Assembly (NCBI RefSeq): GCF_016905445.1
Contig: NZ_JAFEXF010000003.1
Span: 62,001-126,000 of the forward strand
Direction: 5' to 3'
DNA from: Streptomyces sp. G44
GTDB taxonomy: Bacteria; Actinomycetota; Actinomycetes; Streptomycetales; Streptomycetaceae
DNA: 64,000 nt
Shown here: positions 1 to 8,687 of the stretch, one piece after another
Layout: every line of letters starts with the position of its first letter
Numbering within the stretch: the stretch's first letter is position 1
The notes under the pieces: generated by a model
The model's database searches: none
What the model was told of the DNA's origin: nothing
The model's input: the letters and a program-made list of their open reading frames with translations, nothing else
Made by a program: the position numbers and the translations under genes

Positions 1-563
1 AGACCGGTACGACGGACGGCAACAAGTCCGCCTGGTTCGTCGGCTACACCCCGCAGCTCTCGACGGCGATCAGCATGTACCGGCTCGACGACGACGAGAC
101 CAACAAGAAGCGCGAGTTCCTGGAGATGTTCGGCACGGGTGGCGAGGAGAAGATCCACGGCGCCTCGTTCCCCGCGAAAATCTGGCAGGACTACATGTCG
201 GAGGCGCTCAAGGGCGAGCGCGTGGAGTCCTTCCCGCCGCCCCAGCCGATCGGCCGGCTCGTCGGTGAGACCCCGCCCCCGCCGCCGAGCCCCACGGTGA
301 CCAAGGAGCCGGAGAAGGACGAGCCCTCGTCTCCGACCCCCACGAAGACGGAGACGACGAAGCCGCCCACGACGACGAAGTCACCCGACCCCGAAGAGTC
401 ATGCAGCCAGTGGGACTGGGAGTGCAACGGCCACGGCGGCGTCGACGGCGGTGCCGAGGACGGGGGCGCCAACGGCGATCCGGGCGGGGAATCACCGCCG
501 CCCACAGCCGACCCGCCGGGCCACAACCAGGGGAACCAGAACGGCGGAGGGATCTTCGGCTGA
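1..563 (+). CDS. Penicillin-binding protein, C-terminal part (5' end outside window)
   Basis: Only the last ~187 residues are present; the reading frame is open from base 3. The segment AWFVGYTPQLSTAISMYR is the typical end of a class A PBP transpeptidase domain, followed by the usual GG.PA.IW..YM motif (residues GASFPAKIWQDYM). After this comes a long Pro/Thr/Ser/Glu-rich and then Gly/Asp-rich tail, the low-complexity extracytoplasmic tail common on actinobacterial bifunctional PBPs. The family polymerises and cross-links peptidoglycan on the outer face of the membrane. The glycosyltransferase and transpeptidase active sites lie upstream of the window and cannot be checked. A strong hairpin at 641-674 follows the stop, with a parS site between. 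Confident of the family, not of which PBP paralogue. Confidence 0.85.
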   Translation, partial: TGTTDGNKSAWFVGYTPQLSTAISMYRLDDDETNKKREFLEMFGTGGEEKIHGASFPAKIWQDYMSEALKGERVESFPPPQPIGRLVGETPPPPPSPTVTKEPEKDEPSSPTPTKTETTKPPTTTKSPDPEESCSQWDWECNGHGGVDGGAEDGGANGDPGGESPPPTADPPGHNQGNQNGGGIFG

Positions 564-626
564 GCCGGGCGGACCCGTCCGGCCGGAGTGACCCGACGGT
601 CGGCCGCCGGGACCTCTCCCGCGGGT

Positions 627-640
627 GTTTCACGTGAAAC
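627..640. promoter_or_regulatory. parS site (ParB-binding palindrome)
   Basis: Exact 14-bp palindrome GTTTCACGTGAAAC, the ParB-binding sequence of the chromosome-segregation system that Streptomyces clusters around oriC. It lies between the PBP stop codon and the terminator hairpin. Confidence 0.93.
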
Positions 641-674
641 GAGGGCCGCCACACCGACCGGTGTGGCGGCCCTC
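641..674 (+). terminator. Strong hairpin terminator after the PBP gene
   Basis: A perfect 15-bp inverted repeat (GAGGGCCGCCACACC and its complement) with a 4-nt loop starts one base after parS. There is no U tract, which is normal for Streptomyces terminators. Confidence 0.75.
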
Positions 675-710
675 GGCGTGTTCCCAGCCGCGTACGGCAG
701 GATGTCGGGC

Positions 711-2249
711 ATGCCCAGTGCAGACCCCAGCGCCGGCCCCGGCGCAGAGACGCCGAGCACGAGCGCGTACGAACCCATGAACCCACGGGAGCCGGAGCCG
801 GTGCGGCCGACGAAGGAGGACGAGGTCGCCCGCGCCGGCAGCGAGCTGCTCGGTGGCCCGATCGGCCGAAGAGCGCTGCCCGCCGCGGGCTGGTGGTCCC
901 CCGTCCGCGTCATCGCGCTCGTCGCCCTCGGGATGTTCGCGCTGGGCATGGTCCAGAAGATGCCGTGCTACAACGGCGCGTGGTTCTCGGGAGCGAGCTC
1001 GCAGTACACGCACGCGTGCTACTCCGACATCCCGCATCTCTACGAGGGGCGTGGCTTCGCCGACGGTCTCCTGCCGTACTTCGACAAGCTGCCCGGCGAC
1101 ATGGAGTACCTCGAGTACCCGGTCCTGACCGGGTTGTTCATGGAGATGGCCTCCTGGGTGACGCCGGGCAGCGGTTCCATCCAGCACCAGGAGAAGATCT
1201 ACTGGATGGTCAACGCGGGGATACTGATGGTCTGCGCGGCCGTCGTCGCCGTCTGTGTCGCACGCACCCACCGGCGCCGCCCCTGGGACGCCCTGCTCGT
1301 CGCCCTGGCGCCGGCCCTGGCGCTGACGGCCACCATCAACTGGGATCTGCTCGCCGTCGCTCTCACGGCCGCCGCGATGATGATGTGGGCCCGCGCGCGT
1401 CCTCTGGCCTTCGGGGTCCTCCTGGGGCTCGCCACGGCCGCCAAGCTCTATCCCGTGCTGCTGCTCGGGCCGCTGCTGATCCTGTGCTGGCGCGCGGGCC
1501 GCTGGCGGGCGTTCGGGACCGGTCTGGCCGGCGCCGTCGGCACCTGGCTCGTCGTCAACCTCCCGGTGATACTGCTCGCCGGCGACGGCTGGGCGAAGTT
1601 CTACACCTTCAGCCGGGAGCGGGACGTGGACTTCGGGTCCTTCTGGCTGATCCTCAACCAACGCATGGACGCGCCGGTGTCCACCGAGACCGTCAACATC
1701 CTGGCCGTGGCGCTGATGCTCCTGGCCTGCCTGGCCATAGGAGCGCTCGGGCTGAGCGCCCCGCGCCGACCGCGCTTCGCGCAGCTCGCCTTCCTGGTCG
1801 TGGCCGCCTTCATCCTCACCAACAAGGTCTACTCGCCGCAGTACGTCCTGTGGCTGGTCCCGCTCGCCGCGCTCGCGCGGCCGCGCTGGCGTGACTTCCT
1901 GATCTGGCAGGCGTGCGAGGTCGCGTACTTCCTCGGGATCTGGATGTACCTGGCGTACACGACGAGCGGGGACGCGCACAAAGGCCTGCCCACCGAGGGC
2001 TATCAGGTGGCCATCGCCATACACCTCCTGGGGACGCTCTACCTGTGCGCTCTGGTCGTACGCGACATCCTGATGCCGGAGCGGGACGTGGTGCGCCGGG
2101 GCGGCGACGACGACCCCTCCGGCGGCGTTCTGGAGGGCGCGCGCGACGTCTTCGTCCTCGGCTCTGTGGCACACCCGACGCGGCCTGTGGCGCACTCCGC
2201 CGAGGGGCCGTTCGTGCAGTGGGGGACGGCGGCCGATCTGCCGCGCTGA
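711..2249 (+). CDS. GT87/DUF2029-type membrane glycosyltransferase
   Basis: About 512 residues with a cytoplasmic N-terminal ~60 residues rich in Pro/Glu, then about 10 hydrophobic segments typical of GT-C polyprenol-phosphate-sugar-dependent transferases of the GT87 family (mannosyltransferase-like). The first predicted extracytoplasmic loop contains the conserved run YSDIPHLYEGRG...PYFD, followed by the EYPVLTG motif that carries acidic residues near the membrane in this family. Later segments include NWDLLAVAL and KLYPVLLLGP. I chose ATG 711, which has AGG about 9 nt upstream; ATG 702 is also in frame and a GTG at 588 would run through the preceding terminator hairpin. The gene ends at a bidirectional terminator and is transcribed toward the alanine-racemase-like gene. 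The substrate is unknown; an envelope lipoglycan or glycoprotein sugar is likely by family. Confidence 0.85.
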   Translation: MPSADPSAGPGAETPSTSAYEPMNPREPEPVRPTKEDEVARAGSELLGGPIGRRALPAAGWWSPVRVIALVALGMFALGMVQKMPCYNGAWFSGASSQYTHACYSDIPHLYEGRGFADGLLPYFDKLPGDMEYLEYPVLTGLFMEMASWVTPGSGSIQHQEKIYWMVNAGILMVCAAVVAVCVARTHRRRPWDALLVALAPALALTATINWDLLAVALTAAAMMMWARARPLAFGVLLGLATAAKLYPVLLLGPLLILCWRAGRWRAFGTGLAGAVGTWLVVNLPVILLAGDGWAKFYTFSRERDVDFGSFWLILNQRMDAPVSTETVNILAVALMLLACLAIGALGLSAPRRPRFAQLAFLVVAAFILTNKVYSPQYVLWLVPLAALARPRWRDFLIWQACEVAYFLGIWMYLAYTTSGDAHKGLPTEGYQVAIAIHLLGTLYLCALVVRDILMPERDVVRRGGDDDPSGGVLEGARDVFVLGSVAHPTRPVAHSAEGPFVQWGTAADLPR

Positions 2250-2356
2250 GCGGCTACGCCGACGGGCAGCCGCCCCGAGTTCGCCCTGAGCGAACAGGGA
2301 GAGTGAGCGGCGGACAGGGCCGTCACGCAGCCCGGTGGACAGGGCCGCCACATGGC

Positions 2357-2400
2357 CGAAGGGGCCGGGACGCGACGCATGTCGTGTTCCGGCCCCTTCG
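2357..2400. terminator. Bidirectional hairpin between convergent genes
   Basis: Perfect 12-bp arms CGAAGGGGCCGG / CCGGCCCCTTCG separated by 20 nt, between the ends of the glycosyltransferase gene (+) and the alanine-racemase-like gene (-). Confidence 0.7.
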
Positions 2401-2427
2401 CTGTGGTGCGGGGCTTCGGGCGGTGCC

Positions 2428-3459
2428 TCAGCGGTCCACCATGCGGTCGAACTGCGTCGTGGTGTGCCGCAGATGGGCCACCAGCTCGTCGCCGACCTTG
2501 GGCTCCTGCGCGTCGGAGGGCACGAAGAGGATGGAGACCTGCATGTGCGGGGGCTCCGCGAACCAGCGCTGCTTGCCCGCCCAGACGAACGGCGAGAGAT
2601 TGCGGTTGACGGTGGCGAGACCCGCTCGGGCGACGCCCTTCGCGCGCGGCATCATGCCGTGCAGTGCCTTCGGGGCTTCCAGGCCGACGCCGTGGGAGGT
2701 GCCACCCGCGACCACGACCAGCCAGCCGTCGGACGCGACCTTCTGCTGGCGGTAGCCGAAGCGGTCGCCCTTGGCGACGGGGGTGACGTCCAGCACCGCA
2801 CCGCGGTACTCGGTGGCCTCGTGGTCGCCCAGCCAGAGGTTCGTGCCGATGCGCGCCCGGAAGCGGGTCTGCGGGAACTGCTGCTGGAGACGGGCGAGTT
2901 CGTGGGCCTTGAGGTGGCTGACGAACATCGTGTGCAGCGGGAGGCGGGCGGCGCGCAGGCGGTCCATCCAGCCGATGACCTCCTCGACGGCGTCCGAGCC
3001 GTCGGTGCGGTCCAGTGGCAGGTGGAGCGCGAAGCCTTCGAGGCGTACGTCCTCGATGGCGGCGTGCAGCTGCGGCAACTCCTGCTCGCTGACGCCGTGG
3101 CGCTTCATCGAGGACATGACCTCGATGACGACGCGGGCGCCGACCAGGCCGTGCACGCCGTCGAGCGACGAGACGGAACGGATGACGCGGTCGGGCAGCG
3201 GCACCGGCTCCTCGCCCCGCCGGAACGGGGTCAGGACCAGCAGGTCACCGCTGAACCAGTCCTTGATCCGGGCCGCTTCGTAGGTGGTGCCCACGGCGAG
3301 GATGTCGGAGCCGAAGCGCGTGGCTTCCTCGGCCAGACGCTCATGACCGAAGCCGTAGCCGTTGCCCTTGCAGACCGGGACGATGCCCGGGAACTGCTCC
3401 AGCACGTGCTTGTGGTGTGCCCGCCAGCGCGCGGTGTCGACATAGAGCGTGAGCGCCAT
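2428..3459 (-). CDS. Alanine racemase-like PLP fold III protein
   Basis: 343 residues. The N-terminal TIM-barrel of the alanine racemase family is recognisable: the motif PVCKGNGYGFGHERLAEEA (residues ~27-45) matches the AVVKANAYGHG PLP-lysine motif, with lysine at KGNGYG. The middle segment (HLKAHELARLQQQF, then RIGTNLWLGD) fits the barrel's later strands. The C-terminal part is shorter and more divergent than in catabolic or biosynthetic Alr. It lies 66 bp downstream of femX on the same strand and the two are probably co-transcribed, so a role in cell-wall precursor or amino-acid supply is reasonable. Whether it racemises alanine is not shown; the C-terminal catalytic tyrosine of true Alr is not obvious to me. 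Confidence 0.8.
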   Translation of the reverse strand: MALTLYVDTARWRAHHKHVLEQFPGIVPVCKGNGYGFGHERLAEEATRFGSDILAVGTTYEAARIKDWFSGDLLVLTPFRRGEEPVPLPDRVIRSVSSLDGVHGLVGARVVIEVMSSMKRHGVSEQELPQLHAAIEDVRLEGFALHLPLDRTDGSDAVEEVIGWMDRLRAARLPLHTMFVSHLKAHELARLQQQFPQTRFRARIGTNLWLGDHEATEYRGAVLDVTPVAKGDRFGYRQQKVASDGWLVVVAGGTSHGVGLEAPKALHGMMPRAKGVARAGLATVNRNLSPFVWAGKQRWFAEPPHMQVSILFVPSDAQEPKVGDELVAHLRHTTTQFDRMVDR

Positions 3460-3525
3460 GGCTGGATCCCGGAACCTTTCTCGTGTCTGCGGTGTATCAG
3501 GGTTGTGGAGCGAAATTGTGCGGGA

Positions 3526-4647
3526 TCAGCGGCGCGACATGTAGATGTCGAGCGCCTTGTGCAGCAGCTTGTTGAGCGGGAAGTCCCACTCGCCGATGTA
3601 CTCGGCCGCCTCACCACCGGTGCCCACCTTGAACTGGATCAGGCCGAAGAGGTGGTCCGTCTCGTCCAGGGAGTCGGAGATGCCGCGCAGGTCGTAGACC
3701 GTGGCCCCCATGGCGTACGCGTCGCGGAGCATCCGCCACTGCATCGCGTTCGAGGGCCTGACCTCGCGCCCGATATTGTCCGAGGCGCCGTAGGAGTACC
3801 AGACGTGCCCGCCGACGACGAGCATCGTGGCCGCCGACAGGTTCACGCCGTTGTGCCGCGCGAAGTACAGCCGCATGCGGTTGGGGTCCTCGGAGTTGAG
3901 GGCCTGCCACATCTGCTGGAAGTAGCCGAGCGGCCGCGGACGGAACTTGTCGCGGATGGCCGTGATCTCGTAGAGGCGCTGCCACTCGGCGAGGTCCTGG
4001 TAGCCGCCCTGGACGACCTCGACGCCGGCCTTCTCGGCCTTCTTGATGTTGCGCCGCCACAGCTGGTTGAAGCCCTTCTGGACCTCGTCCAGGGAGCGGT
4101 TGGCCAGCGGCACCTGGAAGACGAAGCGAGGCTGTACGTCGCCGAAGCCGGCACCGCCGTCCTCGCCCTGCTGCCAGCCCATCCGGCGCAGCCGGTCGGA
4201 GACCTCGAAGGCACGCGGCTCGATGAACGTCGCCTCGACGTCCCGCAGCCGCTTCACGTCCGGGTTCTGGATGCCGGCCTTGATCGCCGGAGCGTCCCAG
4301 CGGCGGATCACGACCGGCGGGCCCATCTTCACGGAGAAGGCGCCCTGCTGCTTGAGGTGGGCGAGCATCGGCTGGAGCCACTCGTCCAGGTTCGGGGCGT
4401 ACCAGTTGATGACCGGGCCCTCGGGAAGGTACGCGAGATACCGCTTCAGCTTGGGCAGCTGGCGGTAGAGCACCAGGCCCGCGCCGACGAGCTGGCCGGT
4501 CCTGTCGTCGAACCAGCCCAGGTTCTCCGAGCGCCATTCGCTTTTCACGTCAGCCCATGCCGGGACCTGGCAATGACTCGCCGACGGCAGTGTCTGGATG
4601 TACGCCAGATGCTGCTCGCGACTGATGGTCCTCAGGGTCAGACTCAT
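3526..4647 (-). CDS. femX: FemABX-family peptidoglycan interpeptide-bridge aminoacyltransferase
   Basis: 373 residues of the Fem/MurM acyltransferase family: tandem GNAT-like folds, with the signature region SAATMLVVGGHVWYSYGASD followed by SNAMQWRMLRDAYAMGATVYDLRGI near the C-terminus, both diagnostic. FemX uses aminoacyl-tRNA to add the first branch amino acid (glycine in Streptomyces) to the lysine/DAP side chain of lipid II on the cytoplasmic face of the membrane. Streptomyces coelicolor has femX at the same position, immediately upstream of the small membrane gene and rpsF, which is why I give the symbol. The start ATG 4647 gives MSLTLRTISREQH. It heads a likely two-gene operon with the alanine-racemase-like gene. 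VanK-type paralogues belong to van clusters, which are absent here. Confidence 0.9.
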   Translation of the reverse strand: MSLTLRTISREQHLAYIQTLPSASHCQVPAWADVKSEWRSENLGWFDDRTGQLVGAGLVLYRQLPKLKRYLAYLPEGPVINWYAPNLDEWLQPMLAHLKQQGAFSVKMGPPVVIRRWDAPAIKAGIQNPDVKRLRDVEATFIEPRAFEVSDRLRRMGWQQGEDGGAGFGDVQPRFVFQVPLANRSLDEVQKGFNQLWRRNIKKAEKAGVEVVQGGYQDLAEWQRLYEITAIRDKFRPRPLGYFQQMWQALNSEDPNRMRLYFARHNGVNLSAATMLVVGGHVWYSYGASDNIGREVRPSNAMQWRMLRDAYAMGATVYDLRGISDSLDETDHLFGLIQFKVGTGGEAAEYIGEWDFPLNKLLHKALDIYMSRR

Positions 4648-4756
4648 TCGGGGCGCTCCTCGGCTGGTGTGTCCCCATGGGTTCAGGGGCTCCGGCTCTC
4701 GCGCCGAAGCCTACTGCGCCCTGCGAGCGCCCCGGCTGGCCGTACGCCACCTCGGC

Positions 4757-4780
4757 CCCCGGTCCCGGGCGGGACCGGGG
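4757..4780 (-). terminator. Hairpin terminator for the small membrane-protein gene
   Basis: Perfect 10-bp arms CCCCGGTCCC / GGGACCGGGG with a 4-nt loop, just past the stop codon at 4794 on the minus strand. Confidence 0.65.
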
Positions 4781-4793
4781 TGCCGCGGGGCGG

Positions 4794-5108
4794 TCAGCCG
4801 ACGATTCCGCCGAAGAGTCCGCCGTGTGCCATGCCCAGGAAGAACCCGATCGCCGAGGCGCCGAGGCCCAGGATCAGGCCGAAGCGCTCACGGGTCGTCG
4901 CCGAGATGAACTGGCCGTACGCGCCGGTGATGATGCCGACCAGGCCCGTCCACGAGCTCAGCAGGTGCAGGTCGTGGAACATCGCCGTCACGAAGGCGAT
5001 CGCACCCAGCACCAGCGTCACGCCGACCAGCGTGTCCTGGAGCGGATGGGACCTGCCGTCCGAGGCGAAGAGCGAGGTGGTGGTGTTCTGTCGCATCGTC
5101 TGTGCCAT
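4794..5108 (-). CDS. Small integral membrane protein of unknown function
   Basis: 104 residues beginning MAQTMRQNTTT. ATG 5108 was chosen because AGGAGGTG stands 6 nt upstream; the open frame continues further but without a ribosome site. Three hydrophobic segments follow a short polar N-terminus (roughly residues 25-45, 50-68 and 75-100, the last glycine-rich GFFLGMAHGGLFGGIVG). I do not recognise a named family; such proteins are conserved at this place, divergent from rpsF, in streptomycetes. Nothing in the sequence suggests a catalytic role. Confidence 0.75.
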   Translation of the reverse strand: MAQTMRQNTTTSLFASDGRSHPLQDTLVGVTLVLGAIAFVTAMFHDLHLLSSWTGLVGIITGAYGQFISATTRERFGLILGLGASAIGFFLGMAHGGLFGGIVG

Positions 5109-5374
5109 GTGAGGCACCTCCTGCGGAAAGCGGCGCATCGTAGCGCCATACACACCCGATGTGTACAGATTCTGCCCGTCCCCCGCCGGATTTCAACCGG
5201 AAGCCTCGGTGCGGGTAGTCTGTACCGTCTGCACCCGTGTCTGCCCGGACCACGGCAGGAGCTCCCGTTCGCGGAAGCCGATTGTCAGTGGCGGCCGATA
5301 CGGTTGCGTACGCATCACGACCCTCCTGCCACGGAACGACCGTGGCCGCTGAGTCCAAAGGAGGTGGGTTCCAC

Positions 5375-5665
5375 ATGCGTCACTACGAAGTGATGGTCAT
5401 CCTCGACCCCGATCTCGAGGAGCGCGCTGTCTCCCCGCTGATCGAGAACTTCCTCTCCGTCGTCCGTGAGGGCAACGGAAAGGTCGAGAAGGTCGACACC
5501 TGGGGCCGTCGTCGTCTGTCCTACGAGATCAAGAAGAAGCCCGAGGGCATCTACTCGGTCATCGACCTCCAGGCCGAGCCTGCGGTCGTCAAGGAGCTCG
5601 ACCGACAGATGAACCTGAACGAGTCGGTCCTCCGGACCAAGGTCCTCCGTCCCGAGATGCACTGA
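5375..5665 (+). CDS. rpsF: 30S ribosomal protein S6
   Basis: 96 residues, full length for bacterial S6, starting [17 protein letters not shown] and containing the conserved segment [25 protein letters not shown] 5375 is preceded by the excellent ribosome site AAAGGAGGTGGG. S6 binds the 16S rRNA platform together with S18, and its gene heads the cluster rpsF-ssb-rpsR-rplI here. The 266-nt region before it, divergent from the small membrane gene, must hold the operon promoter. Confidence 0.98.
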   Translation: MRHYEVMVILDPDLEERAVSPLIENFLSVVREGNGKVEKVDTWGRRRLSYEIKKKPEGIYSVIDLQAEPAVVKELDRQMNLNESVLRTKVLRPEMH

Positions 5666-5743
5666 GCTCTCTAGCTCAGCGGCACCCGGGAATCGAGTAG
5701 CAGCAACAAGCAGCCAGCAGCAAACCCGCCGAGAGGTTCCCCC

Positions 5744-6343
5744 ATGGCAGGCGAGACCGTCATCACGGTCGTCGGCAATCTTGTCGACGACCCCGAGCTG
5801 CGCTTCACCCCCTCCGGTGCGGCGGTCGCGAAGTTCCGTGTCGCGTCCACCCCCCGCATCTTTGACAAGCAGACCAATGAGTGGAAGGACGGCGAAGGCC
5901 TGTTCCTGACCTGCTCGGTCTGGCGTCAGGCGGCGGAGAACGTCGCGGAGTCGCTTCAGCGAGGCATGCGCGTCATCGTGCAGGGCCGACTGAAGCAGCG
6001 GTCCTACGAGGACCGTGAGGGCGTCAAGCGCACGGTCTACGAGCTGGACGTCGAGGAAGTCGGCGCCAGCCTGAAGACCGCCACGGCCAAGGTCACCAAG
6101 ACCACCGGTCGCGGTGGCCAGGGCGGTTACGGCGGCGGCGGTGGCGGCGGCCAGCAGGGCGGCGGCTGGGGCGGTGGCTCCGGCGGCGGTCAGCAGCAGG
6201 GTGGCGGCGGTGCTCCCGCCGACGACCCCTGGGCGACCGGTGCTCCGGCCGGCGGCGGTCAGCAGCAGGGCGGCGGCGGTGGCGGCTGGGGCGGAAGCTC
6301 CGGCGGCTCCGGTGGCGGCTACTCGGACGAGCCCCCCTTCTAA
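5744..6343 (+). CDS. ssb: Single-stranded DNA-binding protein
   Basis: 199 residues. Residues 1-~115 form the OB fold ([25 protein letters not shown]..., then [24 protein letters not shown]), which binds ssDNA as a tetramer. The following ~70 residues are a Gly/Gln/Trp-rich disordered linker, encoded by an extreme GGC repeat stretch (6110-6320). The protein ends in the acidic tip DEPPF, the partner-docking peptide that recruits replication and repair proteins. It lies between rpsF and rpsR as in most bacteria, with GAGAGG upstream of the start. Streptomyces also has a second sporulation-linked ssb elsewhere; the ribosomal context identifies this as the essential ssbA-type copy. Confidence 0.98.
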   Translation: MAGETVITVVGNLVDDPELRFTPSGAAVAKFRVASTPRIFDKQTNEWKDGEGLFLTCSVWRQAAENVAESLQRGMRVIVQGRLKQRSYEDREGVKRTVYELDVEEVGASLKTATAKVTKTTGRGGQGGYGGGGGGGQQGGGWGGGSGGGQQQGGGGAPADDPWATGAPAGGGQQQGGGGGGWGGSSGGSGGGYSDEPPF

Positions 6344-6415
6344 GCCTCTGGGCTTCTGGCCTTCGGGCCGAGGGCGGGTCGTACCCCCACTTCTTGATCA
6401 CACAGGAGATACACC

Positions 6416-6652
6416 ATGGCGAAGCCGCCTGTGCGCAAGCCTAAGAAGAAGGTCTGCGCTTTCTGCAAGGACAAGGTCACGTACGTGGACTACAAGGACA
6501 CGAACATGCTGCGGAAGTTCATTTCCGACCGCGGCAAGATCCGTGCCCGCCGCGTGACCGGCAACTGCACGCAGCACCAGCGTGACGTCGCCACGGCCGT
6601 GAAGAACAGCCGTGAGATGGCGCTGCTGCCCTACACGTCCACCGCGCGATAA
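6416..6652 (+). CDS. rpsR: 30S ribosomal protein S18, zinc-binding (C+) form
   Basis: 78 residues with the S18 core [21 protein letters not shown] and basic ends. It carries CAFC near the N-terminus and C-x2-H (NCTQH) later, the cysteine set of the C+ zinc-ribbon version. Streptomycetes keep a second, Cys-lacking S18 in the Zur regulon for zinc starvation; this is the zinc-replete paralogue. AGGAGA stands upstream of ATG 6416. It forms a heterodimer with S6 on the 30S platform, fitting its operon with rpsF. Confidence 0.97.
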   Translation: MAKPPVRKPKKKVCAFCKDKVTYVDYKDTNMLRKFISDRGKIRARRVTGNCTQHQRDVATAVKNSREMALLPYTSTAR

Positions 6653-6670
6653 GGGAAGGGTGACCGAATA

Positions 6671-7117
6671 ATGAAGATCATCCTCACCCACGAGGTCTCC
6701 GGCCTCGGTGCCGCCGGCGAGGTCGTAGACGTCAAGGACGGCTACGCCCGCAACTACCTGATCCCGCGGAACTTCGCGATCCGCTGGACCAAGGGTGGCG
6801 AGAAGGACGTCGAGCAGATCCGTCGTGCTCGCAAGATCCACGAGATCGCCACGATCGAGCAGGCCAACGAGATCAAGGCGCAGCTCGAGGGCGTCAAGGT
6901 CCGCCTGGCCGTCCGCTCCGGCGAGGCCGGTCGCCTCTTCGGTTCCGTCACCCCGGCCGACGTCGCTTCGGCGATCGAGGCTGCCGGCGGTCCGAAGATC
7001 GACAAGCGTCGCGTCGAGCTGGGCTCGCCGATCAAGACCCTGGGCGCCCACGCGACGTCCGTGCGTCTGCACCCCGAGGTTGCCGCGAAGGTCAACGTCG
7101 AGGTCGTCTCTGCCTGA
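6671..7117 (+). CDS. rplI: 50S ribosomal protein L9
   Basis: 148 residues, full length. The N-terminal RNA-binding domain ([33 protein letters not shown]), the long connecting helix (~40-75) and the C-terminal 23S-binding domain are all present. It starts 18 bp after rpsR with GGGAAGGGTGA upstream and ends the ribosomal operon at the hairpin 7142-7174. L9 reaches from the L1 stalk base and affects frame maintenance. Confidence 0.98.
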   Translation: MKIILTHEVSGLGAAGEVVDVKDGYARNYLIPRNFAIRWTKGGEKDVEQIRRARKIHEIATIEQANEIKAQLEGVKVRLAVRSGEAGRLFGSVTPADVASAIEAAGGPKIDKRRVELGSPIKTLGAHATSVRLHPEVAAKVNVEVVSA

Positions 7118-7141
7118 GCCTTGTGCTCGGCTGGACTGAGT

Positions 7142-7174
7142 GAAGGGGCCGCACCCGTGGGGTGCGGCCCCTTC
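7142..7174 (+). terminator. Terminator of the rpsF-ssb-rpsR-rplI operon
   Basis: Perfect 15-bp arms GAAGGGGCCGCACCC and complement with a 3-nt loop, 25 bp after the rplI stop. Confidence 0.8.
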
Positions 7175-7248
7175 CTTGTATGGCGGCCCGCCCATGGGGC
7201 CTTGCTCTGGGCTGACTGCCGAATCGTGCGCGCTTCGAAGTCGCCGTG

Positions 7249-7262
7249 GTTTCACGTGAAAC
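7249..7262. promoter_or_regulatory. parS site
   Basis: Exact palindrome GTTTCACGTGAAAC in the gap between the convergent rplI and MATE-exporter genes. Confidence 0.93.
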
Positions 7263-7349
7263 AGCGGGAACGGTGGGGAACGGTCAGCGTGTGAGCGGGG
7301 GTCGTTCAGGGCGTTGCCCGGGGGTCGTTCAGCGCGTGGAGCGGGTCGT

Positions 7350-8687
7350 TCAGCGCGTCGCGCCCGTGACGATCCAGCGGCCGGACCGGGAGCGCAGCCA
7401 CAGGGTGAGCATGCGCACCGTCATCATGAGGGTCATCGCTGCCCACAGGGCGGTCAGGCCGCCGCCGAGGGTTGGTACCAGCAGGGCGGCCGGTGTGAAC
7501 GCCGCAAGCGTGAGCAGCATCGCCCAGGCGAGATAGCGCCCGTCGCCGGCGCCCATCAGGACACCGTCGAGCACGAAGACGATGCCGCAGATCGGCTGGG
7601 CGAGGGCCACGACCACGAGAGCGGGCAGCGCTGTGTCCTGGACGGCGGTGTCTCCGGTGAAGAGCGGGATGAAGAGCGGTCGGGCAAGGACCACGATCAG
7701 GCCGAGGCCGACGCCCGATGCCATGCCCCACTGCACCATGCGTCGGCAGACGGCTCGGGCGCCTTCGGCATCGTTGGCGCCCAGATAGCGGGCGATGATC
7801 GCCTGCCCGGCGATGGCGATGGCGTCCAGGGCGAAGGCCAGAAAACTCCACAGGGAAAGAATGATCTGGTGGGCGGCCACCTCGGCGTCTCCCAGCCGTG
7901 CGGCCACCGCAGTCGCGATCATGAGGATGGCCCGCAGGGAGAGCGTACGGACCAGGAGCGGGACGCCTGCTTGGGCGCAGGCCCGGATGCCGGCACTGTC
8001 AGGGCGCAGCGAGGCGCCGTGGCGCCTGGCGCCGCGTACGACGACGAAGAGGTAGACCGCTGCCATGCCGCATTGGGCGAGGACGGTGCCCCAGGCGGAG
8101 CCGGCGATGCCGAGGTCGGCGCCGTAGACCAGGGCGACGTTGAGGACGCCGTTGGCGACGAAACCGCCGACGGCGACGTAGAGCGGGGTCCTGGTGTCCT
8201 GGAGGCCACGCAGTACGCCGGTGGCGGCGAGGACGACGAGCATGGCGGGGATGCCGAGGGAGGAGATCCGCAGATATGTGACCGCGTACCCGGCCGCCGC
8301 GTCCGAGGCGCCGAAGACGTCCACGAGCGCGGGGGCGGTGGGCAGGACGACGGCGATGACGGCGGCGCCGAGCAGGAGTGCCAGCCAGATGCCGTCCATG
8401 CCCTGGCGGATCGCTGCCGACAGGTCGTCGGCGCCGACCCTGCGGGCGACGGCGGCGGTGGTGGCGTAGGCGAGGAAGACGAACACGCTCACCGCGGTGG
8501 TGAGGAGCCCCGAGGCGACGCCGAGGCCGGCCAGTTGCGCGGTGCCCAGGTGGCCCACGATGGCGCTGTCGGCCATCACGAAGAGGGGCTCGGCGACCAG
8601 TGCGCCGAAGGCGGGGACGGCGAGCGCGATGATCTCGCGGTCGTGCCTTCGACGGTCGGCCTTGGGCGCGACGGAAGCCTGTGTCAT
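7350..8687 (-). CDS. MATE-family multidrug/metabolite efflux protein (DinF-like)
   Basis: About 445 residues with 12 predicted membrane helices in two homologous halves. The N-terminal half starts with REIIALAVPAFGALVAEPLFVMADSAIVGHLG, the hallmark of MATE exporters of the DinF branch. These swap Na+ or H+ for organic cations or metabolites across the plasma membrane. I chose ATG 8687 (MTQASVAPKADRR); TTG 8696 and GTG 8693 lie just upstream. It is transcribed against rplI and away from dnaB, an arrangement also known in other streptomycetes, so it is not an insertion of foreign DNA. Substrate unknown. Confidence 0.9.
   Translation of the reverse strand: MTQASVAPKADRRRHDREIIALAVPAFGALVAEPLFVMADSAIVGHLGTAQLAGLGVASGLLTTAVSVFVFLAYATTAAVARRVGADDLSAAIRQGMDGIWLALLLGAAVIAVVLPTAPALVDVFGASDAAAGYAVTYLRISSLGIPAMLVVLAATGVLRGLQDTRTPLYVAVGGFVANGVLNVALVYGADLGIAGSAWGTVLAQCGMAAVYLFVVVRGARRHGASLRPDSAGIRACAQAGVPLLVRTLSLRAILMIATAVAARLGDAEVAAHQIILSLWSFLAFALDAIAIAGQAIIARYLGANDAEGARAVCRRMVQWGMASGVGLGLIVVLARPLFIPLFTGDTAVQDTALPALVVVALAQPICGIVFVLDGVLMGAGDGRYLAWAMLLTLAAFTPAALLVPTLGGGLTALWAAMTLMMTVRMLTLWLRSRSGRWIVTGATR

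Noticed and set aside
4540-4555. Additional parS near 4545 (TTTTCACGTCAG)
   Set aside because: Three or more mismatches to the palindrome, including loss of symmetry, inside the femX coding region.
2335-5112. 925-residue plus-strand open frame opposite femX and the racemase-like gene
   Set aside because: It is the antisense shadow of three real minus-strand genes; its residues have no family motif and GC skew of codons fits the minus strand.
7350-8687. MATE gene as a horizontally acquired insertion between rplI and dnaB
   Set aside because: Composition matches the neighbours and the same order is known in other streptomycetes; no flanking repeats or mobility genes.
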